NCBI RefSeq assembly: GCF_025499465.1
Contig: NZ_JAIMCA010000002.1
Span: forward strand, 372,001 to 436,000
Origin: Allobosea sp. BH3
GTDB lineage: Bacteria; Pseudomonadota; Alphaproteobacteria; Rhizobiales; Beijerinckiaceae
DNA: 64,000 nt
Direction: 5' to 3'
Shown here: one piece after another, positions 18,076 to 29,588 of the stretch
How positions within the stretch are numbered: position 1 is the first letter of the stretch
Layout: the number at the start of each line of letters is the position of its first letter
Made by a program: the position numbers and the translations under genes
The notes under the pieces: generated by a model
What the model was told of the DNA's origin: nothing
Database searches by the model: none
What the model saw: the letters and a program-made list of their open reading frames with translations, nothing else

Positions 18076-18891
18076 ATGCCGCATTACAACCGCATCCTGA
18101 TTACCGGCGCGGCCGGGCGTCTCGGCTCTCAGCTCCGCTTGGGCCTCGCGCCGCTCGCCAAGATCATTCGCCTTGCCGATCGCGAGCCGCTCGGGCCGCT
18201 CGCCGCCCATGAAGAGGAGGCGATCTTCGACCTTGCCGACATGGAGGCCACGATCGCCGCCACCGAGGGGTGCGACGCGATCGTACATTTTGGCGGCGCG
18301 CCGACCGAACGGGAATGGCAGATCGTCCTCGATTCGAGTATCCGCGGCTCCTACCACGTCTACGAGGGCGCCCGGAAACACGGCGTGAAGCGAATCGTCT
18401 ACGCGTCCTCCGTCCATGCCATCGGCTTCCACGAGATCGGGGCGCAGATCCCGGTCGATGCGCCCGTCCGGCCCGACTGCCTCTACGGCGTCGGCAAGAC
18501 CTTCGTCGAAAGCCTCAGCCGGCTCTATTGGGACAAGTACAGCATCGAGACGGCGTGCCTGCGCATCTTCTCGTCCTTCCCGGAGCCGGTCGACCGCCGG
18601 ATGCTCTGGTCCTATCTGTCCTTCGACGATTGCGTACGCCTCGTCACGGCTGCGCTGACCGCTCCCTTCGTCGGTCACACGATTTCCTTCGGCACCTCCA
18701 ACAACGCCGTGAAGGCCGTGGACAATAGTGGCGCCAACCATCTCGGCTACCACCCGCAGGACAGTTCGGAGCCGTTCCGGGCCCATGTCGAGACGACGTC
18801 GCCCGCGCTCGATCCGATGTCGCCAGCTGGGCGCTATCTCGGCGGAAAATTCTGCGAGATGCCCCATCCCGACGATGAGGCGAAGGCCTGA
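18076..18891 (+). CDS. NAD-dependent epimerase/dehydratase, uronate dehydrogenase-like
   Basis: Short-chain-type NAD enzyme of 271 residues closely resembling uronate dehydrogenase, which oxidises galacturonate or glucuronate to the aldarolactone. The Rossmann motif is TGAAGRLGSQ (about 10-19), followed by the family-specific IVHFGG and a catalytic Ser in YASSVHAIG. The Tyr/Lys pair is YGVGK (about 138-142). These motifs and the length (about 265 in known enzymes) match Agrobacterium Udh. It is 139 bp after the aldolase gene and reads the same way. Together they suggest sugar-acid breakdown, but the link with the hydantoinase pair is unexplained. Confidence 0.78.
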   Translation: MPHYNRILITGAAGRLGSQLRLGLAPLAKIIRLADREPLGPLAAHEEEAIFDLADMEATIAATEGCDAIVHFGGAPTEREWQIVLDSSIRGSYHVYEGARKHGVKRIVYASSVHAIGFHEIGAQIPVDAPVRPDCLYGVGKTFVESLSRLYWDKYSIETACLRIFSSFPEPVDRRMLWSYLSFDDCVRLVTAALTAPFVGHTISFGTSNNAVKAVDNSGANHLGYHPQDSSEPFRAHVETTSPALDPMSPAGRYLGGKFCEMPHPDDEAKA

Positions 18892-19316
18892 ACCTGTTTC
18901 GAACGCGATTGGCCACAGGCGAAACGGGACAATCGCGTGCTTCTCGGCGCTCAGCGTTCGCCTGTGAGAAACATTCCACTGAAAGTGCAGAGCCCAATTG
19001 CGGACACGCCTTGCGTCGTTCTCGGCCAGCTTCGACCGTCCCGTCGCACTGCCCGAAACCGCACCTCCTGAGCGTCGGCAATGGGCCAACCGCGACCGTT
19101 AGGTCGGACGAGCTCTTTACCGCTTCGAGACAGGCGCCCGGTTCAACCGAGAGTGCCCCTCATCGGAACAGCAAAGAACTGCCTGGAGAGCGACGTGGCA
19201 TTGAACGGCTGGCATAGGATTTGAGTCGTGATCGCCACCGCGTGGGCGCCAATAGCGATAGGACTTGCCTCGCGGCCGTCAATGGCCGGACTCGAACGCA
19301 GACGTACGCCAGACAC
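18892..19316. other. 425-bp stretch without a recognised gene
   Basis: No frame here has a start, ribosome site and protein features that look real. It holds a 10-bp inverted repeat, CACAGGCGAA at 18914-18923 and its complement at 18957-18966, with a smaller nested pair ACGCGATT/AATCGCGT at 18903-18910 and 18931-18938, a possible transcript end for the upstream operon. Nothing else is evident before the tRNA terminator at 19317. Confidence 0.5.
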
Positions 19317-19343
19317 AAAAAAACCGGCCGTTTTGACCGGTTT
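19317..19343 (-). terminator. Rho-independent terminator after tRNA-Thr
   Basis: On the minus strand AAACCGG pairs with CCGGTTT around a 9-base loop, followed by a run of seven T. It begins 33 bp after the 3' end of the tRNA gene. Confidence 0.82.
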
Positions 19344-19376
19344 GCGAACGTCAGCGAACCTGGGTGAATAGGAAAA

Positions 19377-19452
19377 TGGTGCCGCTTGAGGGATTCGAAC
19401 CCCCGACCCCCTCATTACGAATGAGGTGCTCTACCAGCTGAGCTAAAGCGGC
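19377..19452 (-). tRNA. tRNA-Thr (anticodon CGT)
   Basis: A complete cloverleaf of 76 nt can be folded on the minus strand: acceptor stem GCCGCTT/AAGCGGC, D arm GCTC-AGCTGGTA-GAGC, anticodon stem CCTCA/TGAGG around loop TTCGTAA, and a T arm with TTCGAAT. The anticodon CGT (complement at 19417-19419) reads the Thr codon ACG. The 3' CCA is encoded. A good terminator follows. Confidence 0.97.
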
Positions 19453-19574
19453 AACGGGGGCGCTGTAACAGCAGGGGGCCGGCTTGGCAAGAGTCCTCGC
19501 CAGGCCTCATGGGGCTCCATGCACAACCCGGTTCGGCTGAAGGAAAATCCGGCGACCGCCCGCCTGCTCCCGGC

Positions 19575-20522
19575 TCAGTCCTTGCGCAGCTTCTCCGTCT
19601 CCGGCTTCTCCTGGCCGAGCGCGACGATGCCACGGCGGATGGCGCGGGTGCGGGTGAAGTGCTTGTGCAGCGTCTCGCCGTCGCCATAGCGGATGGCGCG
19701 GGTGAGCAGCGCGAGGTCCTCGTTGAAGCGGCCGAGCATCTCCAGAACCGCTTCCTTGTTGTGCAGGAAGACGTCGCGCCACATCGTCGGGTCCGAAGCC
19801 GCGATGCGGGTGAAATCGCGGAAGCCGCCGGCGGAGAACTTGATGACCTCCGACTGCGTCACCGCCTCCAGATCCTCTGCCGTGCCGACGATGTTGTAGG
19901 CGATCAGATGCGGCAGATGGCTGGTGACGGCCAGTACGAGATCATGATGCTGCGCGCTCATCACCTCGACCAGGGCGCCCATGCCCTCCCAAAGCTGGCG
20001 CGTCTTAGCGACCGCCGCCGGGTCGGTGCCCTCGGGCGGGGTCAGGATGCACCAGCGGTTGAGGAAGAGGCTCGGGAAGCCGGCCTCGGGGCCGGAATTC
20101 TCGGTGCCCGCGACGGGATGGGCCGGCACGAAGGAAACGCCGTCGGGCAGATGCGGCGAGACCGCATCGACGACCGAGCCCTTGACCGAGCCGACATCCG
20201 ACAGGATTGCGCCGGGCTTCAGCTCCGAGGCGATCTCGGCGGCGACCGTGCCGCAGGCGCCGACCGGCACGCAGAGGATGATGTGGTCGGCACCGCGCGC
20301 GGCCTCGGCCGCCGTCTCCGTGATGGCATGGCCGATGTCGAGTTCGCGGGCACGGGTCCGTACGCCGGCATCGCGATCCGACAGCACGATCGTGCCGGCC
20401 AGGTTCAGTTCCTTCGCCGCCCGCGCGATCGAGGAGCCGATGAGCCCGATGCCGATGATCGCCAGCCTGCCGAAGACCGGCTCGGCGCGGCGCGGCGCGA
20501 AGCTCTCCTGAGCCGAGGTCAC
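19575..20522 (-). CDS. tyrC: Prephenate/arogenate dehydrogenase
   Basis: Tyrosine biosynthesis enzyme of the TyrA/TyrC family that oxidatively decarboxylates prephenate or arogenate with NAD(P). 315 residues from a GTG at 20522 that overlaps the hisC stop (GTGA). The N-terminal Rossmann motif is [12 protein letters not shown] (about 19-30). The catalytic-domain signature [14 protein letters not shown] (about 118-131) carries the conserved His. Helical dimer domain from about 190. Last gene of a chorismate mutase-hisC-tyrC operon. Confidence 0.93.
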   Translation of the reverse strand: MTSAQESFAPRRAEPVFGRLAIIGIGLIGSSIARAAKELNLAGTIVLSDRDAGVRTRARELDIGHAITETAAEAARGADHIILCVPVGACGTVAAEIASELKPGAILSDVGSVKGSVVDAVSPHLPDGVSFVPAHPVAGTENSGPEAGFPSLFLNRWCILTPPEGTDPAAVAKTRQLWEGMGALVEVMSAQHHDLVLAVTSHLPHLIAYNIVGTAEDLEAVTQSEVIKFSAGGFRDFTRIAASDPTMWRDVFLHNKEAVLEMLGRFNEDLALLTRAIRYGDGETLHKHFTRTRAIRRGIVALGQEKPETEKLRKD

Positions 20523-21619
20523 GGCTTGCCGGCCAGAAAATCGGCGAGCGCGGCGACGACGAGGCGGTTGGCCTCCTCGGTGCCGATCGTCATGCGTAGC
20601 GCATCCGGCAGGCCGTAGGAGGCGACGGCGCGCAGGATCAGCCCGCGCTGCGTCAGGAAGGCGTCGGCCTCCTTCGCCGTCTTGCCCGGTGCCTTCGGGA
20701 AGTGGATCAGGATGAAGTTGCCGACCGATGGCGTCACGGTGAGGCCGAGCTTCTCCAGCTCGGCCGTCGTCCAGGCGAGCCATTTCTCGTTGTGTTCGAG
20801 GGCTGAAGCGACATGCGCCTCGTCGGCAACGGCCGCGGCACCAGCCTCGATCGCGGCGCCGTTGACGTTGAAGGGGCCGCGGATGCGCTCAAGCGCGTCG
20901 ATGACATGCGCCGGCGCATAGATCCAGCCGATGCGCAGATTGGCGAGGCCGTAGATCTTCGAGAAGGTCCGGGTCATCACGACATTCTCGCTCTCGGCGA
21001 CGAGCTCGATGCCGGAGGCGTAATCGTTGCGGCGGACATATTCGGCATAGGCAGCGTCGAGCACGAGCAGGACCTGTGGCGGCAGGCCGGCCTGCAGGCG
21101 CTTGACCTCGTCGAAGGGCAGATAGGTGCCGGTCGGGTTGTTGGGGTTGGCGAGGAAGACGATCTTCGTCCTCGGCGTCACCGCTGCAAGGATGGCATCG
21201 ACATCGGCGGTGTAGTTCTTCTCCTTGACGACGACCGGCTTGCCGCCGGCGGCAAGGATCGCGATGCGATAAACGAGGAAGCCGTGCTCGGTGAAGACGC
21301 CCTCGTCACCGTCGCCGAGATAGGCCTTGGTGACGAGCTCCAGCAATTCATCCGAGCCGTTGCCGCAGATGATGCGCGCGGGATCAAGGCCGTAGCGGGC
21401 GGCGATCGCCTGCTTGAGCTTGCTGGAGGTTCCGTCGGGGTAGAGTTCCAGCTTTGCTGCGAGACCCTCGAAAGCCGCGATCGCCTTCGGGCTCGGGCCG
21501 AGCGGGGTTTCGTTGGAGGAGAGCTTGTGCAGCTTCACACCGGCAGGCGCAGCGGATTTGCCGGGGACATAGGCCTCGATGTCGAGGACGCCGGGACGCG
21601 GGGTGGGACGAGTCGCCAT
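20519..21619 (-). CDS. hisC: Histidinol-phosphate / aromatic amino acid aminotransferase
   Basis: PLP-dependent class I/II aminotransferase, 366 residues. [13 protein letters not shown] near the N-terminus, ANPNNPTGT (about 156-164), and the PLP Lys in [14 protein letters not shown] (about 218-231) are the HisC hallmarks. The ATG at 21619 is preferred over an upstream one at 21655 because AAGG lies about 10 bp before it and the length then fits the family. Between chorismate mutase and tyrC it probably acts on prephenate/phenylpyruvate or 4-hydroxyphenylpyruvate as well as, or instead of, imidazoleacetol phosphate. Confidence 0.93.
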   Translation of the reverse strand: MATRPTPRPGVLDIEAYVPGKSAAPAGVKLHKLSSNETPLGPSPKAIAAFEGLAAKLELYPDGTSSKLKQAIAARYGLDPARIICGNGSDELLELVTKAYLGDGDEGVFTEHGFLVYRIAILAAGGKPVVVKEKNYTADVDAILAAVTPRTKIVFLANPNNPTGTYLPFDEVKRLQAGLPPQVLLVLDAAYAEYVRRNDYASGIELVAESENVVMTRTFSKIYGLANLRIGWIYAPAHVIDALERIRGPFNVNGAAIEAGAAAVADEAHVASALEHNEKWLAWTTAELEKLGLTVTPSVGNFILIHFPKAPGKTAKEADAFLTQRGLILRAVASYGLPDALRMTIGTEEANRLVVAALADFLAGKP

Positions 21620-21655
21620 GACGATTGACCTTGCAGCAGGAAGAGTGTGGCCCAC

Positions 21656-22489
21656 TCAGCGGGCGGATTTGACGGCGAAGCGGGCGGCGTGGCTGCCCAC
21701 CTCGGAGAAGTCGCTGAGACCCGCGGGCGTGAGCGCCTCACGGATCACGGCCTGGTCGATCTCGCCGGAGGCGGCAACCAGCAGGGAGAGATGGGAGCCG
21801 TCCGCGGCGGAAGCCGAGACCTCGGCCAGATGCTGTGCGAGGCCGTGGCGCAGGCTCTCCGACCAGCGCTCGACGCGGGCGGCATAGAGCACGATCTCAC
21901 GCACCGCGGCGTCCGCCAGGGGCTTGGCGATGCAGTAGACCGGCGTGCCGGCGGGATGGTCCGGCCGCTCGACGAAGGGCAGCCGCGCGATGATCTTCGG
22001 CGAGTCCTGCCCGATCAGGTCCCGCCACCAGATGCCGGCGCTGGCGCCCTGGTCCATGCGGAAGATGCCGAGATCGCCGGCCGACTCCGCCACGGCGCGG
22101 ATGACGGCTCGCGCGTCCTCATGGGGCATGAAGGGCACGGTGAAGCCGAAATGGAAGCGGGCGGAATCACGCATCGCCGCATCGCCGCCGGAGACATCGG
22201 CATGGACCGAATAGGGCGCCTGCACATAGGTGAAGGTCGCGATGATGATGCGCCAGACGCTCTCCACCGTATCGAGCGGCAGCAGGCCCTTATGGCTGAG
22301 CGCGAGACGCTTCATGATGTCGGCCTCGCGGCCGGGGCGGAAGGCGGAGCCGGAGGCCTGCGTCTTCTTGATCGAGATCAGCGTCTCGATGATCTGCGAG
22401 CGCTCCATCAGCAGCGCGTGCATGGCGCTGTCGATGCGGTCAATCTCGCTGCGCAGATCGGCGAGGGAGGTAGGGGCGGCTTCGGTCAT
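21656..22489 (-). CDS. Chorismate mutase (AroQ) with a C-terminal extra domain
   Basis: First committed step to Phe and Tyr: chorismate to prephenate. Residues about 8-95 form the all-helical AroQ domain, with LRSEIDRIDSAMHALLMERS, the IKKTQ lysine and FRPGREADIMKRL as active-site elements. Residues about 100-277 form a second domain with no prephenate dehydratase TRF motif and no obvious ACT repeat. The 277-residue form is what related Hyphomicrobiales carry, to my knowledge. hisC follows, with its preferred start 36 bp after this stop, and then tyrC, forming a small aromatic operon. Confidence 0.88.
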   Translation of the reverse strand: MTEAAPTSLADLRSEIDRIDSAMHALLMERSQIIETLISIKKTQASGSAFRPGREADIMKRLALSHKGLLPLDTVESVWRIIIATFTYVQAPYSVHADVSGGDAAMRDSARFHFGFTVPFMPHEDARAVIRAVAESAGDLGIFRMDQGASAGIWWRDLIGQDSPKIIARLPFVERPDHPAGTPVYCIAKPLADAAVREIVLYAARVERWSESLRHGLAQHLAEVSASAADGSHLSLLVAASGEIDQAVIREALTPAGLSDFSEVGSHAARFAVKSAR

Positions 22490-22572
22490 CGTGGCGGGAC
22501 GCGCTTCTCGACAGGGCCACGCTCCTTAGCGCCCCGAAAGCGCCTTGGCAAAGCCGGCAGCGCAGTCCTGCA

Positions 22573-22602
22573 TTGACAGAGCAGCCTCGGCGCTGCATCG
22601 CT
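22573..22602 (+). promoter_or_regulatory. Possible promoter of metXW
   Basis: A perfect -35 hexamer TTGACA at 22573-22578. The -10 region 17-18 bp downstream (ATCGCT) is a poor match, so this is tentative. It is 62 bp upstream of the metX ATG. Confidence 0.3.
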
Positions 22603-22663
22603 AGGGTTCGATTTTCCGAACGCCTGGACCGGCAAGACAAATCATTCTGGCGATGCGGTCGAT

Positions 22664-23833
22664 ATGAGCGATCTTTCCCCCAGCCTGGCCGACCCGCTGA
22701 AGGAAGCGAACGAGCCATCGAGCCCGGTCGCGCGCTTCGGCCCGGATACGCCGCTGCTGATGGATTGCGGCGCCGTGCTGAACCACTGGCAGATCGCCTA
22801 TCAGACATACGGCGATCTGAACGCGTCTCGGTCGAATGCGATCCTGGTCTGCCACGCGCTGACGGGCGACCAGTATGTCGCGAGCCGCAACCCGATCACC
22901 GGCAAGGGCGGCTGGTGGACCTCGATGATCGGGCCGGGCAAGCCGATCGACACCGACCGCTTCTTCGTGATCTGCGCCAATGTCATCGGCGGCTGCACCG
23001 GCACGACGGGGCCGGCCTCGACCGATCCGGAAACGGGCAAGCCCTGGGGCCTCTCCTTCCCGGTCGTGACCATCCGCGACATGGTGCGGGCTCAAGCCGC
23101 CCTCGTCGACTCGCTCGGGATCGACACGCTGTTCTGCGTAGCCGGCGGCTCGATGGGCGGCATGCAGGTGCTGCAATGGGCCGCGAGCTATCCGACCCGC
23201 GTCTTCTCGGCACTGCCGCTGGCGACCGGCGCCAAGCATTCAGCCCAGAACATCGCCTTCCACGAGGTCGGCAGGCAGGCGGTGATGGCCGATCCGGAGT
23301 GGCGCCGGGGCCGCTATCTCGAAGAAGGCACGCGGCCGTCGAAAGGGCTCTCGGTCGCGCGCATGGGCGCGCACATCACCTATCTCTCGGAGCAGGCACT
23401 GCACCGGAAGTTCGGCCGCAAGCTGCAGGACCGCGAGGCGCCGACCTTCTCCTTCGACGCTGACTTTCAGGTGGAGAGTTACCTCCGCCATCAGGGGCTC
23501 AGCTTCGTCGAGCGCTTCGACGCCAATTCCTACCTCTATGTGACCCGCGCGATGGATTATTTCGACCTCGCCGACGATCATGACGGCGTGCTGGCAAGGG
23601 CCTTCGCGGGAACGAAAACGCGCTTCTGCGTCGCTTCCTTCACTTCGGACTGGCTGTTCCCGACGGCGGATTCCCGCGCGATCGTCCATGCGCTCAATGC
23701 GGCCGGCGCCTCGGTCTCCTTCGTCGAGCTGGAGAGCGACAAGGGGCACGATGCCTTCCTGCTGGAGGAGCCCAATCTCTTCGCCACGACGCGCGGCTTC
23801 ATCGGCGCGGCGGCACGGGCACGGGGCATCTAA
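22664..23833 (+). CDS. metX: Homoserine O-acetyltransferase
   Basis: Methionine biosynthesis: activates the homoserine hydroxyl by acylation from acetyl-CoA (some MetX enzymes use succinyl-CoA). An alpha/beta-hydrolase of 389 residues. The nucleophile elbow is GGSMGG with Ser near residue 163; VCHALTGDQ and [10 protein letters not shown] are typical of MetX; the catalytic Asp lies in SDWLFP and the His in DKGHDAFL near the end. metW follows 3 bp later, the usual alphaproteobacterial pair. Confidence 0.95.
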   Translation: MSDLSPSLADPLKEANEPSSPVARFGPDTPLLMDCGAVLNHWQIAYQTYGDLNASRSNAILVCHALTGDQYVASRNPITGKGGWWTSMIGPGKPIDTDRFFVICANVIGGCTGTTGPASTDPETGKPWGLSFPVVTIRDMVRAQAALVDSLGIDTLFCVAGGSMGGMQVLQWAASYPTRVFSALPLATGAKHSAQNIAFHEVGRQAVMADPEWRRGRYLEEGTRPSKGLSVARMGAHITYLSEQALHRKFGRKLQDREAPTFSFDADFQVESYLRHQGLSFVERFDANSYLYVTRAMDYFDLADDHDGVLARAFAGTKTRFCVASFTSDWLFPTADSRAIVHALNAAGASVSFVELESDKGHDAFLLEEPNLFATTRGFIGAAARARGI

Positions 23834-23836
23834 GGC

Positions 23837-24457
23837 ATGGCGCTGACCGAGAACAGCAACCGCATCGACCTGAAGCTCGTCGCCGAGATGGTGCAGCCGC
23901 ATACGCGCGTGCTCGATGTCGGTTGCGGCGACGGTGCGCTGCTCGCGCTTCTGGCTGAGACGCGGGATGTCGATGCGCGCGGCATCGAGCTGTCACGAGA
24001 GGGCGTGGCGGACTGCGTCGCGCGCGGGCTATCGGTGATCCAGGGCGACGCCGATACCGATCTCGCCGACTATCCGGACGACAGCTTCGACTACGTCATC
24101 CTGTCCCAGACCATTCAGGCGACGCGCAATCCCCGGCTCGTGCTGGAGCAGATGCTGCGCATCGGCCGGCACGCCATCGTCTCCTTCCCGAATTTCGGGC
24201 ATTGGCGGATGCGCAGCCAGGTGTTCTTCCAGGGCCGGATGCCGGTGACGGATTCCCTGCCCTATTCGTGGTGGGACACGCCCAACATCCATTTCTGCAC
24301 GATCCGGGACTTCGTGGCGCTGTGCGAGCAGGTCGGCGCCAAGAAGGAGCGCGCCGTGGCGCTCGACGCCGCCGGTGGCAGGGTCGGCGTCAATGCGCCG
24401 TGGTGGTTCTGGAACCTGTTTGGCGCACAGGCGGTGTTTCTGCTGAAGCGCGGCTGA
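23837..24457 (+). CDS. metW: Methionine biosynthesis protein MetW
   Basis: Class I methyltransferase-like protein, 206 residues, that partners MetX in homoserine acylation. Rossmann motif VLDVGCGDGALL (about 25-36), then the MetW-specific QTIQATRNP (about 91-99) and FPNFGHWRMR. The start is 3 bp after the metX stop, so the two are coupled. A strong terminator follows. Confidence 0.94.
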   Translation: MALTENSNRIDLKLVAEMVQPHTRVLDVGCGDGALLALLAETRDVDARGIELSREGVADCVARGLSVIQGDADTDLADYPDDSFDYVILSQTIQATRNPRLVLEQMLRIGRHAIVSFPNFGHWRMRSQVFFQGRMPVTDSLPYSWWDTPNIHFCTIRDFVALCEQVGAKKERAVALDAAGGRVGVNAPWWFWNLFGAQAVFLLKRG

Positions 24458-24480
24458 AGCGCCCCGAGCCGTCGAAAGCA

Positions 24481-24508
24481 AGAAAGGGCCGCTCGCGCGG
24501 CCCTTTCT
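24481..24508. terminator. Bidirectional terminator between metW and clpB
   Basis: A perfect 12-bp stem, AGAAAGGGCCGC (24481-24492) and its complement (24497-24508), around loop TCGC, lying between two convergent genes. A/T-rich ends on both sides allow termination in both directions. Confidence 0.88.
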
Positions 24509-24529
24509 CATTTAGCTGCTCGGCAGATT

Positions 24530-27148
<2,619 letters not shown>

Positions 27149-27247
27149 TCAGATTCACTCCGCCCGCAGACCGACGCCCCGAAGCGACGCCAGCCCGCTG
27201 CCTTTCATCAGGATGGAGCGCCCTGACGGGCCGCCCCTCGCCACCCA

Positions 27248-27275
27248 AGATAGTGTGACATCCGCGCAACGGAAG
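27248..27275 (-). promoter_or_regulatory. Possible RpoH (sigma-32) promoter of clpB
   Basis: Read on the minus strand: CTTCCG (27275-27270), a 15-bp spacer, then ACTATCT (27254-27248), close to the alphaproteobacterial heat-shock pattern CTTG...CYTATNT with one mismatch in each box. It is about 100 bp before the clpB ATG. Confidence 0.35.
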
Positions 27276-27325
27276 GGGTCTGCGCCCGCAATTGACCTGG
27301 CGCAAGGGGCAGGCGCAGATCGGGC

Positions 27326-27652
27326 ATGGCCGGAACCAAGCGACAGCAGGCGATTCGCAAGGCGCTCAGAGCCGTCACGCCCGGCATCCCGTTCTCCGAC
27401 GCCGAGGCGGTGGTCGCGCTGGCCGAGCGCAAGCACATGAAGGATCTGCCGCCCTCCACCGCGCTCTGGCTTTCCCTGGGTTCCCATGTCCGCCATGTGC
27501 ACACCGACTATGAACGCCTGCTATCAGAGGGCTACGACCGCGACGCAGCCCGCTTCTTCGTCGCCGAGGAAACGGATGCCGTGCTCACCGGTTGGGGCTG
27601 CCAACGCTCCGTCAGCGAGGGCGATCTCGGCGAAGAAGACGAGCCGGATTGA
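27326..27652 (+). CDS. DUF2293 domain protein
   Basis: Small soluble protein of unknown function, 108 residues. The whole length matches the DUF2293 family as I know it from rhizobia: AIRKALRAVTPGIPFSDAE near the start, AERKHMKDLPPSTALWL (about 33-49) and EGYDRDAARFFV (about 67-78). The C-terminal 15 residues are acidic. It is divergent from clpB and the same direction as the MOSC gene 79 bp downstream. No function is assigned. Confidence 0.85.
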   Translation: MAGTKRQQAIRKALRAVTPGIPFSDAEAVVALAERKHMKDLPPSTALWLSLGSHVRHVHTDYERLLSEGYDRDAARFFVAEETDAVLTGWGCQRSVSEGDLGEEDEPD

Positions 27653-27731
27653 TCGAAAACGATAGAATAATTGATCTGTCAGGGTCCGCCGACAAGGTTA
27701 TATGGCCATAGTCTTAGGCAGGGTTCCTTCA

Positions 27732-28517
27732 ATGCGCATCGAAACGCTCTACCGCTACCCCGTGAAGGGCCTCTCGCCGGAGAGGCTCGCGCGCGCCGAA
27801 CTGCCGGCCGAGGGCTATTTCCCCGGCGACCGCCTCTTCGCCATCGAGAACGGCCCCTCGGGCTTCGATCCGGCCGAGCCGGTGCATCAGCCGAAGATCA
27901 AGTACCTCATGCTGATGCGTAACGAGTCGCTTGCGCGGCTGCGCAGCCGCTATGACGACCCGACCGGCGACCTCGTGATCGAGCAAAGCGGGCAGCAGGT
28001 GCTGCGCGCCGCAACCGGTAGCGAAAGCGGGCGGGCGGAGATCACCCGCTTCTTCGAAGGCTTCATGCCCGACGAACTGCGCGGCGCACCGGAGCTGCTA
28101 ACGGCGCCGCCGACCTACCGCTTCACCGATTCCCGCTCGGGCTTCGTCTCGATCATCAACCTCGCCAGCGTCGCCGATCTCGAAGCGCGCCTTGGACGCC
28201 CGCTCGATCCGCTGCGCTTCCGCGGCAATGTGATGGTCAGCGGGCTCGAGCCCTGGGAGGAGAACGACCTTGTCGGCCGCGATCTCACCGGCGCGGATGG
28301 GTTGCGGCTTCATGTCCTCAAGCGCATCGACCGCTGCGCCGCGACCAATGTCGACCCCGAGACCGGCGCGCGGGACATGCAGATCCCCAAGGCGCTGATG
28401 ACGCATTACGGGCATGTCGATTGCGGCGTCTATTGCCGCATCGTTACGGGAGGCGCCTTGAGACAGGGCGACGAACTCAGCGTCGAGAACGCGCCGGCGG
28501 AACTCGGCATCGCCTGA
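27732..28517 (+). CDS. MOSC domain-containing protein
   Basis: Probable molybdenum-cofactor-binding sulfur carrier of the MOSC family, 261 residues. The beta-barrel N-domain starts MRIETLYRYPVKGLSPE; the MOSC domain includes FRGNVMVSGLEPWEENDLVG (about 170-189) and the conserved Cys in RIDRCAATNVDPETG (about 204-218). The ATG at 27732 is chosen to begin with the MOSC-protein N-terminus and has AGGG upstream. Related proteins act with Moco in sulfuration or N-reduction; the partner here is unknown. Confidence 0.88.
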   Translation: MRIETLYRYPVKGLSPERLARAELPAEGYFPGDRLFAIENGPSGFDPAEPVHQPKIKYLMLMRNESLARLRSRYDDPTGDLVIEQSGQQVLRAATGSESGRAEITRFFEGFMPDELRGAPELLTAPPTYRFTDSRSGFVSIINLASVADLEARLGRPLDPLRFRGNVMVSGLEPWEENDLVGRDLTGADGLRLHVLKRIDRCAATNVDPETGARDMQIPKALMTHYGHVDCGVYCRIVTGGALRQGDELSVENAPAELGIA

Positions 28518-28548
28518 GCGCGATCATCAAAGGGACGCAAACAAAGAA

Positions 28549-28568
28549 AAGGGCCCTTTCGGGCCCTT
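28549..28568. terminator. Terminator between MOSC and DUF4167 genes
   Basis: Perfect 8-bp stem AAGGGCCC/GGGCCCTT with loop TTTC between convergent genes. On the minus strand it is followed by TTTTCTTTGTTT, so it mainly serves the DUF4167 gene; the plus-strand tail is weaker. Confidence 0.78.
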
Positions 28569-28595
28569 CTCGATTTGAACGGCAGCCTGAACTGC

Positions 28596-29588
28596 TTACT
28601 CGGCCGAGCCATCCGTCTCGGAGCCGAGCGCGTCCATGACCTCGCGCGGCGAACGGCGGCGGCGGGTCCGCTTCGGGGCGGCTTCCGCGGCTTCGGTCGA
28701 GACGTCCGCCGGAGCGGCCTCAGCAGGCTCCACAGGGGCCGCGACGGCCGCGACCCGCACCGGAGTGGTCAGGAAGGACGGCAGCGCGGCGGCGACCTCC
28801 TCGCCCGCATCCGAAGGTTCCTCGCGGCGCGGACGGCGCTCGCGCTGCGGACGCTCGCTGCGCTCGAAACGGCGCTCAGCCTGCGGCTGCTCGGACGGCG
28901 CGTCGGGCTGCGACTCGCCGCCGACCGGGATGTCGGAGCGCGGCGCATCGGGGCGCGGCGCATAACCGCCCGGAACGCCCTGGCCACCCTCGGCATTGCG
29001 GTCGAAGCGACGCTCGCCGCGGTCCTGCCGGTCGAAGCGGTTATTGTTGTTGTTATTGTTGTTGAAGCGCTCGCGACGGTTCTGACGGTCGAAACGCTGG
29101 CCGCCTTGTGACTGGCCTTCGCCACCCTCGCCCTCGGCACGCTGGCCGCCATGGCCGTTATAGCCATTCGCGTTGCCATAGCCGTTGGCGCCGCGCTCCG
29201 GCTGCGGGCCGGTGCCGGGCTGGAAGGGCTGCATCTCCTCGTCGCCTTCCTCCTCGCCCTCATCGGCGTCTTCGACGAAGGCGCGATTCGGTGGGAAAGA
29301 ATGGCCGAATTGCTGGGCCATCTGCTCCTGGGCCGCGAGCAGGATGCGATAGTAGTGCTCGGCGTGCTGGAAATAGCCCTCGGCCGCAACGGTATCACCC
29401 GAAGACTGAGCATCACGCGCGAGCTGCAAATACTTCTCGGCGACATGCTGAGCGGTGCCGCGGACCTTTACGTCCGGACCGTTCGACTCGTAGCTACGCT
29501 GCAGCGGATTCGGAGATTTGCGGTTGCCGCTATTATTGTTGTTGTTATTGCTGCGGCCGCGCATACGCCGGTTCTGACCTGGTCTCAT
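28596..29588 (-). CDS. DUF4167 domain protein, Asn-rich low-complexity
   Basis: 330-residue protein with a conserved N-terminus (NPLQRSYESNGPDVKVRGTA, about 27-46, then AEKYLQLARDA) that defines DUF4167, a family found next to prmC/prfA in Hyphomicrobiales. After residue 110 it is low complexity: acidic (DADEGEEEGDEE), Gly/Asn-rich, then Arg-rich (RRFERSERPQRERRPRRE). Runs of six (about 14-19) and eight Asn (about 175-182) are encoded by AAC/AAT repeats. Function unknown; the basic N-terminus and disorder suggest RNA binding, which is inference. Confidence 0.88.
   Translation of the reverse strand: MRPGQNRRMRGRSNNNNNNSGNRKSPNPLQRSYESNGPDVKVRGTAQHVAEKYLQLARDAQSSGDTVAAEGYFQHAEHYYRILLAAQEQMAQQFGHSFPPNRAFVEDADEGEEEGDEEMQPFQPGTGPQPERGANGYGNANGYNGHGGQRAEGEGGEGQSQGGQRFDRQNRRERFNNNNNNNNRFDRQDRGERRFDRNAEGGQGVPGGYAPRPDAPRSDIPVGGESQPDAPSEQPQAERRFERSERPQRERRPRREEPSDAGEEVAAALPSFLTTPVRVAAVAAPVEPAEAAPADVSTEAAEAAPKRTRRRRSPREVMDALGSETDGSAE

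Noticed and set aside
19283-19300. tRNA T-arm-like string GGACTCGAAC near tRNA-Thr, possible attachment-site remnant
   Set aside because: The match is about ten bases only, no stems fold around it, and no integrase or second copy of the tRNA 3' end was seen.
22490-22663. SAM riboswitch expected upstream of metX in alphaproteobacteria
   Set aside because: I looked for the SAM-II pseudoknot core in the 174-bp leader and could not find it; only a possible -35 hexamer is present.
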